From: Mortierella alpina
Taxonomy: Eukaryota; Mortierellomycota; Mortierellomycetes; Mortierellales; Mortierellaceae
Length of the DNA: 64,000 nucleotides
Direction: 5' to 3'
Assembly: GCA_029449245.1 (NCBI GenBank)
Contig: JANATF010000004.1
Coordinates: 62,001-126,000 of the forward strand
This document shows positions 1 through 9,245 of this stretch, one piece after another (positions within the stretch are counted from its first letter, which is position 1; every line of letters begins with the position of its first letter). A program made the translations under genes and the position numbers. Below the pieces are notes generated by a model, which was given only the letters and a program-made list of their open reading frames with translations, ran no database searches and was not told the origin of the DNA.

Positions 1-18
1 AAAGCATGCACCACTTAC

Positions 19-739
19 GCTTTACTAACAGAAGGCCTGTGGCTTCGTTCGGGTGGGTGCCTCTAGAATTCAAAAAACCTGTGGTCAATGTATACCTCCA
101 GATACCGTCGCTCAAAAGCTTCGCAAGGGCTGGAGTGAGGCTGTCTTACATCGAGTTGGAGTGCTGTCGCCCGTTCCTGTGAAGATGGCTCTCGTCAACA
201 GTGTCCCAGGCTTGCTCGGACTTTAGGACGTTTTTGAGCTGGGGTACGGTGTTGTGGTGTACGCAGTTCTGGATCCACATCCGGCGCTGAGTCGAGAACT
301 GCTCTAAAGAGGAGACCGACAGGGGACAATGTATTATGGGCGGCTCCTCCCTGGGATGATCTCTTCCTGTTGCCGGGCTATGAGGGCATTTTGAGGTAAT
401 TCCCTCTCGGTCGCATCCTCTCCTGCTAAATGCTCCTATACTGTGTTGTCTAGGCTCGCCCGTCGCTGTTGACACTGTCAGCAACTGTAGATTGCCATCC
501 TCAGCAGTCGATGCTGACTTGCTTACTTCTGATATAGAACAATCGCTAAGGTCGCCTGTGGTCGCAGAGATCAATGCCTTGTCGGCTTTGCTGCCTCCTT
601 GTGCTTCAGAAATCTTTGCTTGCTTTGTCTTCTCGCCTGAGAAGATATTCTTTTTCGCCTTTTTGTTCAGAAAATTGCCGGGGATAGAGAGGACATCATG
701 TAGGTCCCTGCTGAATCGCTTGAAGGCGTCGTTCTGCAT
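19..739 (-). CDS. Unrecognised protein, partial at the left edge
   Basis: I do not recognise this gene. A minus-strand frame opens with ATG at 739 (SSMQNDAFK context) and runs 196 codons. It reads as coding: a basic N-terminus (FKRFSRDLHDVL, then a KKAKK patch), followed by a Ser/Thr/Asp-rich disordered part. The frame would stop at 146, but a good donor (gtaaga) lies at 144-149. It joins in phase 2 to a 44-nt exon at 19-62 (acceptor ttctag) that reads IGTHPNEATGLLLVK and is itself followed by gtaagt, so the gene continues beyond the window. Exons used: 150-739 and 19-62. The start is uncertain: the frame is open upstream to 796, with a possible acceptor (gtctag) near 775, so 739 may lie inside an exon. 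No domain or catalytic motif is visible. Confidence 0.4.
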
Positions 740-2415
740 TGATGAGGTGGAAGACGGCCTCTTGTAGCGTGATACTAGACAGCCAGCGGAGAGCAAAAAA
801 CCAAAGTCGCTTCCAGGCTACCGCTTATCGGGTTGAGCAGTTGCAACAAAAGTTAAAGCAGGGGATCAGCGATTGCCAAAAGAGAAAGCAGTTGCGTCCA
901 GAAACGAACGAGAGGGAGTGAGGGGGCGAGAAAGTGAGAGAGGAGGAGAAAGGCAGGCCAGATAGAAAGAGCGTGTGCCGACGGCCGTTCGTCGCACTGT
1001 AGATAGAGGATATAACGTCCTCCAAAATGTGTCGAAGGTTCGTTCCATCCTATACCAGAATGTGGCCCAAAACACAAGAGTTCGTGCAGGAGCGACGAAA
1101 TGAAGGACGACCGTTATTATGATCGTTCGCGCGCTTCTGCGCTCGAATCTCGCGCAAGTGCTACCGGGACGGCTCTGCAGACGCGTAGCGCAGATTGCAC
1201 CTACAATACAAACCCCTAGTCAGTCCTCCAATCTCTTGCCCACATCGAGGATCAGTCAGAGGGCAAGGTCGCAGTATGCGAGGAAAGACATTCGCCAGTT
1301 CACCCACAATCCTGCATTCATCTTGCCTCATGGTTTTCAATGTCACCCACATCCCACCCTGCCGGTCAGCCGTCTACCCTCCTCCTCTAATTCGGCGTCA
1401 TTATTCCCGTTTGTTGCTCGTTGTCTCTTCTCTGCTTGCTTGGTCGCCTCTCTGCTTACTTGGTAACATTCGCGATCACTCCGATATACGACGCCTTTGT
1501 GTGCCGAGTGGAGTGCGGGTCACCCCCCTCCCTTGAGTAGGACAAGCCCACTTCACTGTCATTCAATGTCTCGCACCTCACACTGCCCCCCAGCCATGTT
1601 TTCACAAAGCCATTTATGCTAATGCGTCCACCAGAGGTGTGGTACAAACGCGTGGGTTCTGAAAGCTCAAGTCCCCTTTTTCTCGTTGGAGCTTGACAGT
1701 CATATTGCCAGGGACACAGTCGCCGATCCCTGTGGCAAGCTGATCCTTGTATCAAGCCCCTCTCTCAGACTCCTTTTCACACCTCCTGCTGGTTGGATTG
1801 AGCATTCAAAACGTCGCTGGCTCTTGGCCTCCTGTACCTGTGTCGCCTGTTCTCGACGAGCAAGGCGATCGTGTTGAAGCAAATGAAACTGTAAAAATAG
1901 AAAAAAGAGTGTTTTATGGAGACGGCGAGCCGATGATTGTTTGGCAGCTTCTGATTGCCTCTGCATGCTTGCTGTTGACTGGAAAGAGGACGACAAAGGA
2001 AAAGGTTTGGCCATGGAAATGCATGCAGCTGGAAGAATGTATGCTACTGGCATTGGCATGTATCGGATACAATTTGGCTGCAGGTCTTGCATGCAAAACT
2101 AGACAGGACCCGCAAGTGGCGATAACAACAAGAGCTACCGACCCAAGGTCTTCAAGGACTCGACTCTACTTGGCAAAGCAGCTCTTGCATACGCATATCC
2201 CGTCTCACGACCAGCATCCGTTCATGCGCACGCTGTAGGCATTCTTGCCAATGGCTGCAACACTTTTTCTTTTTCTTTTTCTTCCTTCTTGGGTCCCAGC
2301 TGCGCGACCCAGCTCTTCCTCCGCCAGTCTGTCCTTCTCCCAGGCCAACTTCTCCTGCCCATGATTAGCAAGTAACACACACACACAACACCTTGCCCAC
2401 GAGAGCTACTCGACT

Positions 2416-2440
2416 CCCCCCCCCCCCCCCCCCCCCCCCC
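2416..2440. repeat. Poly-C homopolymer, 25 nt
   Basis: An uninterrupted run of 25 C on the plus strand. Exact length in an assembly is often unreliable for such runs. Confidence 0.9.
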
Positions 2441-3068
2441 GTCCCTTCGACTCGCCCCCCTAGCCATTCTTTTATCATCACCCTCCCCCTCCACTCATCC
2501 CCTTCTCCACCGTGGATGATGCGATCCTTTAAATACTGCACCACATCCACCACCAGCATCACACAACGACGACCGACAGCCGACAGCCGATAGTTAATCT
2601 CATCTTTCCACCTCTGCTCCTCTATCGACCTTATTAATACAAGAAGTGACGACGGCAGTGACTTTGAGACCTGTCGCTGATGACCGCCTGGCCGCTGTCT
2701 CCTTCTCCCTGTCTCATCTCATGAACAACACTGTGTCCTGTATAAGAGCACCTACCACTCGCCCTCGGCCCTCCTGTTAGACCTCACCTTCTCCCTGATC
2801 TCTCCGTCCATCGTCCCTCAAGTCAGCATTCTTAAAGTCGTCCCTGTGTACCGTGCCTTTTCTTCTTTCTTGATACTGTCGTTGATACTGATTGAGGCTG
2901 CCTCTTCTGATCCCCATTTCGCCCAGACCTGCCCAAGTTTATCGACCCTGTTCCTGGCCGGAATTCATCACCCTTCATCCTTTACTTTCCATAGCATCGC
3001 TTTCCCTTCCCTGTGTTTCTTTTTCTCATTATCACACACACATATAGATATATCTTCATTTCTCTTTC

Positions 3069-3070
3069 TT

Positions 3071-3118
<48 letters not shown>
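3069..3118. repeat. (TC)n dinucleotide tract
   Basis: A TC/TTTC-rich tract becoming a pure (TC)n array over roughly 3081-3118. It sits in the probable 5' leader about 75 bp before the F-box start codon. Confidence 0.85.
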
Positions 3119-3121
<3 letters not shown>

Positions 3122-3191
3122 CGCTCAGCCTTCATACAGAAGCCCCTTTCCTCATCTTCATTTTTTAATTAATTCCACGATTCCCTCCCGC

Positions 3192-5708
3192 ATGCTTAAT
3201 GTAAAGTCGCACAGAAGGAGCCCATACTGGCGCAGCCCTGTGTCACGTCGCTCAAGGACCCCAGCCCACACATCGCAGCCAGTCCTCCTAGACGACGCAC
3301 GCACTCAACGCAGACAACGACGACAGACGGATACGGAGCAGGTTACTCCATCCATGGGCGAGCAGCACGGGCACGGCTGCGATCAGGAGATGACCCTCGC
3401 GGAAGACTCGCCGCACCCGTCTCCAGCCATCTTCCGCCTAAGTCCCGAGTTGCTGGCCATTATCTTCCACTATGTCTATGTAACCCCCGTAGTTCACCGT
3501 AACGTGACTGCTGGCCCCACTGACATGGGCACAGCCAATTCCTCTTCATCCCCATCCTCATCCTCGACCACTTCCTCATCGTCCTCATCGTCTTCCTCAG
3601 TTCCAATCTCAAACTCCGTAGCCTCTTCCTCCTCCTTCTTCGCACCGAACCCTGCTGTAAATACATCGCCCTCATCATGTTCCACGGCACTATCGGCTGC
3701 TGGCAGGCGAAGGCGAGACAGGAAAAAGGCGGCTGCCGCCATCTATATACAGAACGACGTAGCCTCGATGCTGTCCATATGTCTCTCATGCCGTGCCTTT
3801 TACCCCCAAGCCGTCCGTATGCTTTGGCGGCAGCGCACTCTCGCGGGCTATGACGACCTCTCTGAGTTTTATCGAGCCATCGAGTTCTCGGCCACGCAAA
3901 GGAAGCGCCAGCAAAAGCAGCGCCAGCAGGAGCAGGAACTTCTTGGTCGACATTATCATAAGCAACAGGAGCAGCAAGTAAAGCGACAGGACCTTGGGTA
4001 TGCCGTCGAGGAAGAACTCTTCAACAACGAAGCCGCCCTAAGAATCAAGTCTCTGACGCTACTAGAGCAGGATAGGACCTCCAGCCCAGCAGCAGGAGCA
4101 GGAGACACGCCCGTATTGCCCACGGCGGTCGACGCGACTTCCTCTCTGGGGTCGGACTCGATTGCAAGTTTGTCAAGCCAGTTCTTTGGAAGCAGCAGCG
4201 TCAGCCGTCATGACGGCCATTATAGTCCTGGAGGAAATGGCTCAGGACTGGATCTATGCCAGGGTATTGACTCTTTGCAAAAGACTAGCAGCTATGCTAT
4301 GGACGATAGCTTGCTGTGGGCTGCATACGACAAGGATGAAGGTCCCGCCTCCTCGTCATCCGCCTCATCATCGTCAGCATCGCCGAGCCGAAGCAGATCC
4401 ATGTCCCAGAGCAAAAGGAGATATCGGCAAAAGACATCGTCCGTCTACAGCCAGATGCTCTCGCCTAGGCTCCTGAACACCATCGCCAACTATTGCTATG
4501 CTCTCGCTGATCTCACAGTCTGCATAGACAAAAGGACTCTCTCAGCCAGCCTCAGCCGACCCTCCTCACCGTCGCAACCACAGCAACCAACCATTCCCTT
4601 TTCCATCCTCGCTGGTTCTATCCTCAATCTAAAACGACTCACCTTGATCGGTATTGTTTGCGATTCACAATTCAACAAGACGGGGTCCGAGCTTTTGGTG
4701 TTTGCAAAGAACGTGCAGCCTTTGGAACACATCTCCATTCGGTCGTGTCAGGGTATCAGTGTCGAGACGTTTGTCGAGTTCGCGGCGCGTTCACATCTGC
4801 GCTTAAAATCAATTGACTTTCAGAGCCTTGACTTTGCTTCGACACAGGAACTCACGGATGCAATAGCTGCCTACGCATGCCATTGCCGGAACATGATTTC
4901 CATTACCCTGTCGTGCGTCAATGCGCTCGCGCTGGATGGTATCATGGAGGCTCTGGCCTTCCACCAAGCATATGAACTGCAGGAACTGCATGTCCTTGGT
5001 CATGACATTGTCCTTACAGGACCCCAACAGCAACAGCCCCAGGTTCAACCTCCAGTACTGGCAGCTCAGCAGCAGCCGGGCGATCCTAATGACAATGCCC
5101 AGAATGGTGCCCAGGCTCATGTCACACAGATGTGCCATCTTGCTGATGCCACTGCCGCCTTGTCTAGCCTCGCCCAGATCCGACTGCGACGATTGACGCT
5201 CTACTGCCCAGGGATCACCGATTATGCCTTGTTTCTGTACATCTGTCGGTCGTCTCAACTTGCTGACCTTGTCCTCAATGAGCCCACGACAATGCTCCAC
5301 CACCAGCAATTTCAAGGATTTGTTCAACTTCATCTTCCTGAGAGGGATCAACACATGATCGAACCTACCACTCAATCCTTTCACGCAGCCTCAGCTACAA
5401 CGGTGGCGGCGGCGCTAGGCCATCAGGAAACTGACGCGCCTGCGACGCCAGCCCCAACGGAACCTGCTCCTTTCACAAGCGCTGGATTTTTAAGGTTGAT
5501 TTTGCACAAATGCCGTTGGCTGAAATACCTGTTCATGAAGTTGACACTGGAGACAGCCCAGGAGTGGATTGCGCAGCCTTGCTTCCGAGAGGCTGGCTTG
5601 GACAAATGTTTATACCAGTACCGGACTGCGACAGGAGCACCGGCTGTAGTTCTCATGTGGGATGCTCGCAAGAAAGCCGCCCATCCGATGATGGCATACG
5701 GGTCGTAG
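3192..5708 (+). CDS. F-box protein with LRR-like C-terminal half
   Basis: A single uninterrupted 838-codon frame. The F-box-like segment is at about residues 78-105 (IFRLSPELLAIIFHYVY), the usual Leu/Pro-rich Skp1-binding helix start; the second F-box half resumes after a long Ser-rich insert as DVASMLSICLSCRAFYPQAVRMLWRQ (about residues 190-215). The C-terminal half has LRR-like strands with L..L.L spacing, such as LKRLTLIG, LEHISIRSCQGIS, LQELHVLG and LRRLTLYCPGITD. By family this would be the substrate-recognition subunit of an SCF ubiquitin ligase; the substrate cannot be inferred. Long Ser, Gln and Ala/Pro tracts are disordered linkers. The first in-frame ATG is 3192; a second at 3354 (MGEQHGHG) gives a 784-residue product and could be the true start, because the first 54 residues are basic and low-complexity. 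No introns needed. Confidence 0.8.
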   Translation: MLNVKSHRRSPYWRSPVSRRSRTPAHTSQPVLLDDARTQRRQRRQTDTEQVTPSMGEQHGHGCDQEMTLAEDSPHPSPAIFRLSPELLAIIFHYVYVTPVVHRNVTAGPTDMGTANSSSSPSSSSTTSSSSSSSSSVPISNSVASSSSFFAPNPAVNTSPSSCSTALSAAGRRRRDRKKAAAAIYIQNDVASMLSICLSCRAFYPQAVRMLWRQRTLAGYDDLSEFYRAIEFSATQRKRQQKQRQQEQELLGRHYHKQQEQQVKRQDLGYAVEEELFNNEAALRIKSLTLLEQDRTSSPAAGAGDTPVLPTAVDATSSLGSDSIASLSSQFFGSSSVSRHDGHYSPGGNGSGLDLCQGIDSLQKTSSYAMDDSLLWAAYDKDEGPASSSSASSSSASPSRSRSMSQSKRRYRQKTSSVYSQMLSPRLLNTIANYCYALADLTVCIDKRTLSASLSRPSSPSQPQQPTIPFSILAGSILNLKRLTLIGIVCDSQFNKTGSELLVFAKNVQPLEHISIRSCQGISVETFVEFAARSHLRLKSIDFQSLDFASTQELTDAIAAYACHCRNMISITLSCVNALALDGIMEALAFHQAYELQELHVLGHDIVLTGPQQQQPQVQPPVLAAQQQPGDPNDNAQNGAQAHVTQMCHLADATAALSSLAQIRLRRLTLYCPGITDYALFLYICRSSQLADLVLNEPTTMLHHQQFQGFVQLHLPERDQHMIEPTTQSFHAASATTVAAALGHQETDAPATPAPTEPAPFTSAGFLRLILHKCRWLKYLFMKLTLETAQEWIAQPCFREAGLDKCLYQYRTATGAPAVVLMWDARKKAAHPMMAYGS

Positions 5709-5864
5709 TTGGTTGGTTTCTACTCTTTTATTCCTTCCTGTATCTTGTATCATTCATATCATAGACCCCAAGCACCACATAGACAACTTTGACCATAAAA
5801 AAATAACTCTCAACAAGGTGTCATCATGTCGGATGAAAAATATGTATTGTTACAAAAGCTGAGT

Positions 5865-8800
5865 CTACTGCATGCAAGTCCGCACAGCGCGCTCCAGTAC
5901 GTTCTGTGCCCGATGTCGCAGAGCATCCGCTTCACACTTGACCGTGAAACCAGTGCAGTCGATGGTCGCCATCACACCATCCATGGTGATCTCAATAGTC
6001 CGAGTTTTCTCGTTCTGACTCACATTCTCACTGCCAAACTGACTAGCAAAGAACATGACTAGGTCCTGAAATTCGTCTGAGGGGTGTCGTTCCACGAGCG
6101 AAATCGAGTCAGACTCTGAGCTCGATCCTGCGCTCGCGGAGGTACCTTCACCGTGACTATGATCATGAGGTTGACCATGACTGTGCGAATGCGTGTGGTC
6201 GGATTTGGTGAGTTTGACAGAGGCTGGGCTGGACTCGATGTTGAGAATTACGGCCAAGACAGAATCAGCGACCATGTCGTTCACGCTGTTTCCAGTCCAC
6301 TCGAGCAAGACATGGTTGACATTGTACTCCTTCACATCAACAGTATCAAAGATCTAGTGCACGATAACAAGATAGACCATATCAGTTTTGGCCTGCGAAT
6401 GATATGTAATACAGTGTCATTCCGCCCTGCCACCGGAACAGAATAGGGGGATACATACTCTGACAGTCTCAAGCTTGTTGATATCACGTTCCAGTTCCAT
6501 AATCTTGCCAAACATCTGTCGCAGGTGATACTTTAGCAAACCAAACGACGCGTGATAAGGAACGACTTGTCTTTGGACGACTGATGTCGTCTGAAGACCA
6601 ACAAATTCCTCCAGATCAGAGGTGTCCATGATTGTATACTGAAAGTCCTTGACCACGACCACTCCGGAGACCAGCCTGTCCTTTTCAGGGAATGCAGCTG
6701 CCATCTGCCCAATGGTCTATTCGCACAGTTTATCAATGCGATATGAGGGTATGTTAGTATTCCATGAATTGCCACAGGACCATCCGTCGCCCTATGTGAT
6801 TAGACATCGCAGTAGGCTGTGCATACTTTAGCCAGCTTCTCTCCTCGAAAGTAGAGCTTGACGGTTTCCGTGTTTTTTGGTGTGAAGATGTGAATGTCTT
6901 CATCTCGTTCAGAGTACTTGCTCATCAATGCGCTCTTAAGTCTCCCCATTGCATTGGTTTCTCCGTGGACTAAAATCTATTGATGTATAAGCGGAGAACA
7001 TTAGCAAGTGTAAAAACCGAACACGCAAGATCAAATAAAAGGACAAGGAGCATCGTCTTCAGCCAGCGTACCAGATATGGGGCCTTGACCTCGTCGATAA
7101 AGGCACTGTTTTGCGTATAGTCGACATGAGCAGAGAATGAGATATAGTCGACGGACATCCGCAGCTTGAGTTTCTGTCCGTTCATGGTTTGGATCTCGTC
7201 GGGCTCGTTCATGACATCTTTGGCTAACGTATTCTCGACACAATAACCGGTGATCAGCAGCCCGTTTTTCTTGTCCGTGCACCAGCGCTCGAACAGCTCG
7301 CGCGATAAGCCGTTCTGGAGCATTCCTGGACTAGCCATCATGACGCAGGGTCCTGTATCGTCAAACATGTCCATATTCTTGAGATGTGAAATGTGCTTGA
7401 ATACAAATGGGTTCGACACTGCAAACTGCTTCCTGATCTTGGCGTTCATCATGTTGATGTATGTTTGGTAGACGGTCATGCACTTTTTGGCCAGCGACGA
7501 CGCGTAATAGACAGGGATCGACTCGAGCTCCGGGTGTGCCGCCCAGTACTCGTCCAACATCAAGAGTAGCTCCTGAGCCTGCCCAAGTGCGAAAACAGGC
7601 AACAAGCATCGCCCTCCTCTTTGAACAATGTCGTGCACTGTGCTAGTGAAGCGCCGCTCGCGATCAATTCTGGGCTCGTGGCTCTGAACTCCATAGGTCG
7701 ACTCGCAGATGAGGACATCTGTCTGAACGTTTGTAGGTTTTTCAGCTGCCATTAAATGTCGGTCCTCTTCGCGAGAATAATCTCCTGTATAAAGAATCTA
7801 TTGTGGAGAGTAGTGACGAGCGGGTTAGGCATCGACTGTGGGATCAGAGAAGCGGTCCATAAACCGGTAAAGAGCACAGATCGGTCAGAACAAAGAAATG
7901 GAACTGTATCTCTGTACCTTGATTCCAGCAATCTCAATCAAGAACATGGCCGCACCCAAAACATGTCCTGCGTTATATCCCGTGAACTTGATTCCATCCA
8001 CGTTCATCTCCTGGTGGTAGTCCACAGTCTCAATCTTTTCATAGCACGCAGCCAGCTGTGTTTCATCGTATAGCATCTCGTTGGCTCCCACATTACTGCA
8101 AGACACGCGTATTATGCAGAGGGAGGTAGCAAAAACTGTTAGCGCTGCTGTAGTCGAGCAGTTGATTTGCCTCACTTAGAGTCGTTGTGTTCGTTCTCCC
8201 TACCTGACTTTGACGTAATCAGAAAGAAGCCATTTGAAAATAGCCTTTGTAGGATGTGTCATGAAAACACGCCCTTTGAACGATGTCTACAGTGATGGCA
8301 ACAGGTTGTGAGAAGGCAGTTCTTCGCTTGTTGCATGGCACCTGATTCTTCAACGGTCACTCCTCATCTCCCATACCCTTTCAGTGAAATATGGCAATCC
8401 TGCGGCGTGATCCAGATGGAAACTACATGGCATAGTCGTTTTTTTATCAGTAAGGTATGTCCAGAGTAAGGATTTTCGAGACAAGAGGTACAGCGGTAAG
8501 AAGTGGGCTTACTGAGTGATAAGCAGGACATCGATCGAGGCTGGGTCCACCTCGTCAAAGAAAGGAAGACCCGAGATTCCACTCTGGCCCGGATGGATGC
8601 CGCAATCCAGCTGCCGTGTGATTTGGTTTCCAGGTGCCGATCACGCCAGGTGCAAAAGGAAGGCCGCCATGTGTAAGGGAGTGAACGAGAGGAGAGGACA
8701 GACGTCATGAGAACAGGATCAAGGAGCCTTTTTTTTCATGTCGTGTTACAACCTAGCGCATATGCGTGCATGTACCAGCACTGTCTTGCCCTTGTACTTG

Positions 8801-8907
8801 AGGACGTGACAGGATCGTCCGACTTCGCTTCCAGCACCCAGTGGAGTCACCTCCATGAGATCATTCACGTCGCCGACAGGCAGGTCGGCTTTCCGTTTGT
8901 AGGACAT
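5865..8907 (-). CDS. YSH1: mRNA 3'-end processing endonuclease CPSF73/Ysh1
   Basis: Nine exons: 8776-8907, 8513-8610, 8377-8422, 8204-8286, 7918-8095, 7072-7797, 6827-6976, 6459-6716, 5865-6353, giving 719 aa (human CPSF3 684, yeast Ysh1 779). This is the metallo-beta-lactamase/beta-CASP nuclease of the cleavage and polyadenylation complex, which cuts pre-mRNA before poly(A) addition. The zinc motif HFHLDH is at 77-82. Other family segments are [38 protein letters not shown], the beta-CASP segment with ISFSAHVDY, and ILVHGE. The catalytic His/Asp set looks intact, so the enzyme should be active. The C-terminal domain carries an unusual His-rich segment ([18 protein letters not shown], near 6140-6200). 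The start at 8907 gives [13 protein letters not shown] and is the first ATG. It is divergent from the PRP28 gene across 338 bp. All junctions are GT-AG and phase-consistent. Confidence 0.95.
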
Positions 8908-9245
8908 TGGGTGCGGTTCTGGCGTCTCCTCGGAGGTGGGGCGGGGTTGAGTCCTGCTGCTGGGTGTCTACTGTGGTTGACTGAGCCGTGTTCCTGTGCA
9001 CGCGATATGGGGGCTGGAGACAAAGGCGGAGGTGAGCGTGAGGTGGGCGTGAGGTGGGCGTGGCGAGAAGACAGCGAAGGCAAAGAAAGCACTCAGCAAA
9101 GAGTGGCTTGGCAGTCCATTTCACGCAGGCATAAAGTGCTGAGCAACAGCAACCCTTCCATTCGTCCCTCTCCTTCCACCAGCACCCAACCCAATCACGG
9201 CAAGCACCCGCAATCACGGCAAGCACCCGCATCCACACCGAGACC
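8908..9245. promoter_or_regulatory. Shared divergent promoter of YSH1 and PRP28
   Basis: The 338 bp between two start codons pointing away from each other must hold both 5' leaders and promoters (inference from layout). It contains a perfect tandem 19-bp duplication (caatcacggcaagcacccg, at 9192-9210 and 9211-9229), 16 bp before the PRP28 ATG. No clear TATA box was seen. Confidence 0.5.
9192..9229. repeat. 19-bp perfect tandem duplication
   Basis: Two adjacent identical copies of caatcacggcaagcacccg lie in the PRP28 leader, immediately upstream of the start codon. Confidence 0.85.

Larger units (their letters stand above)
740..3191. other. Gene-free stretch upstream of the F-box gene
   Basis: About 2.45 kb with only short open frames on both strands, none with recognisable protein character. 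It holds a pure poly-C run (2416-2440) and a long pyrimidine leader ending in a (TC)n tract just before the F-box gene. From about 2600 the plus strand is strongly C/T-rich, as in the long CT-rich leaders seen before other plus-strand genes here. I see no RNA gene. Confidence 0.5.
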
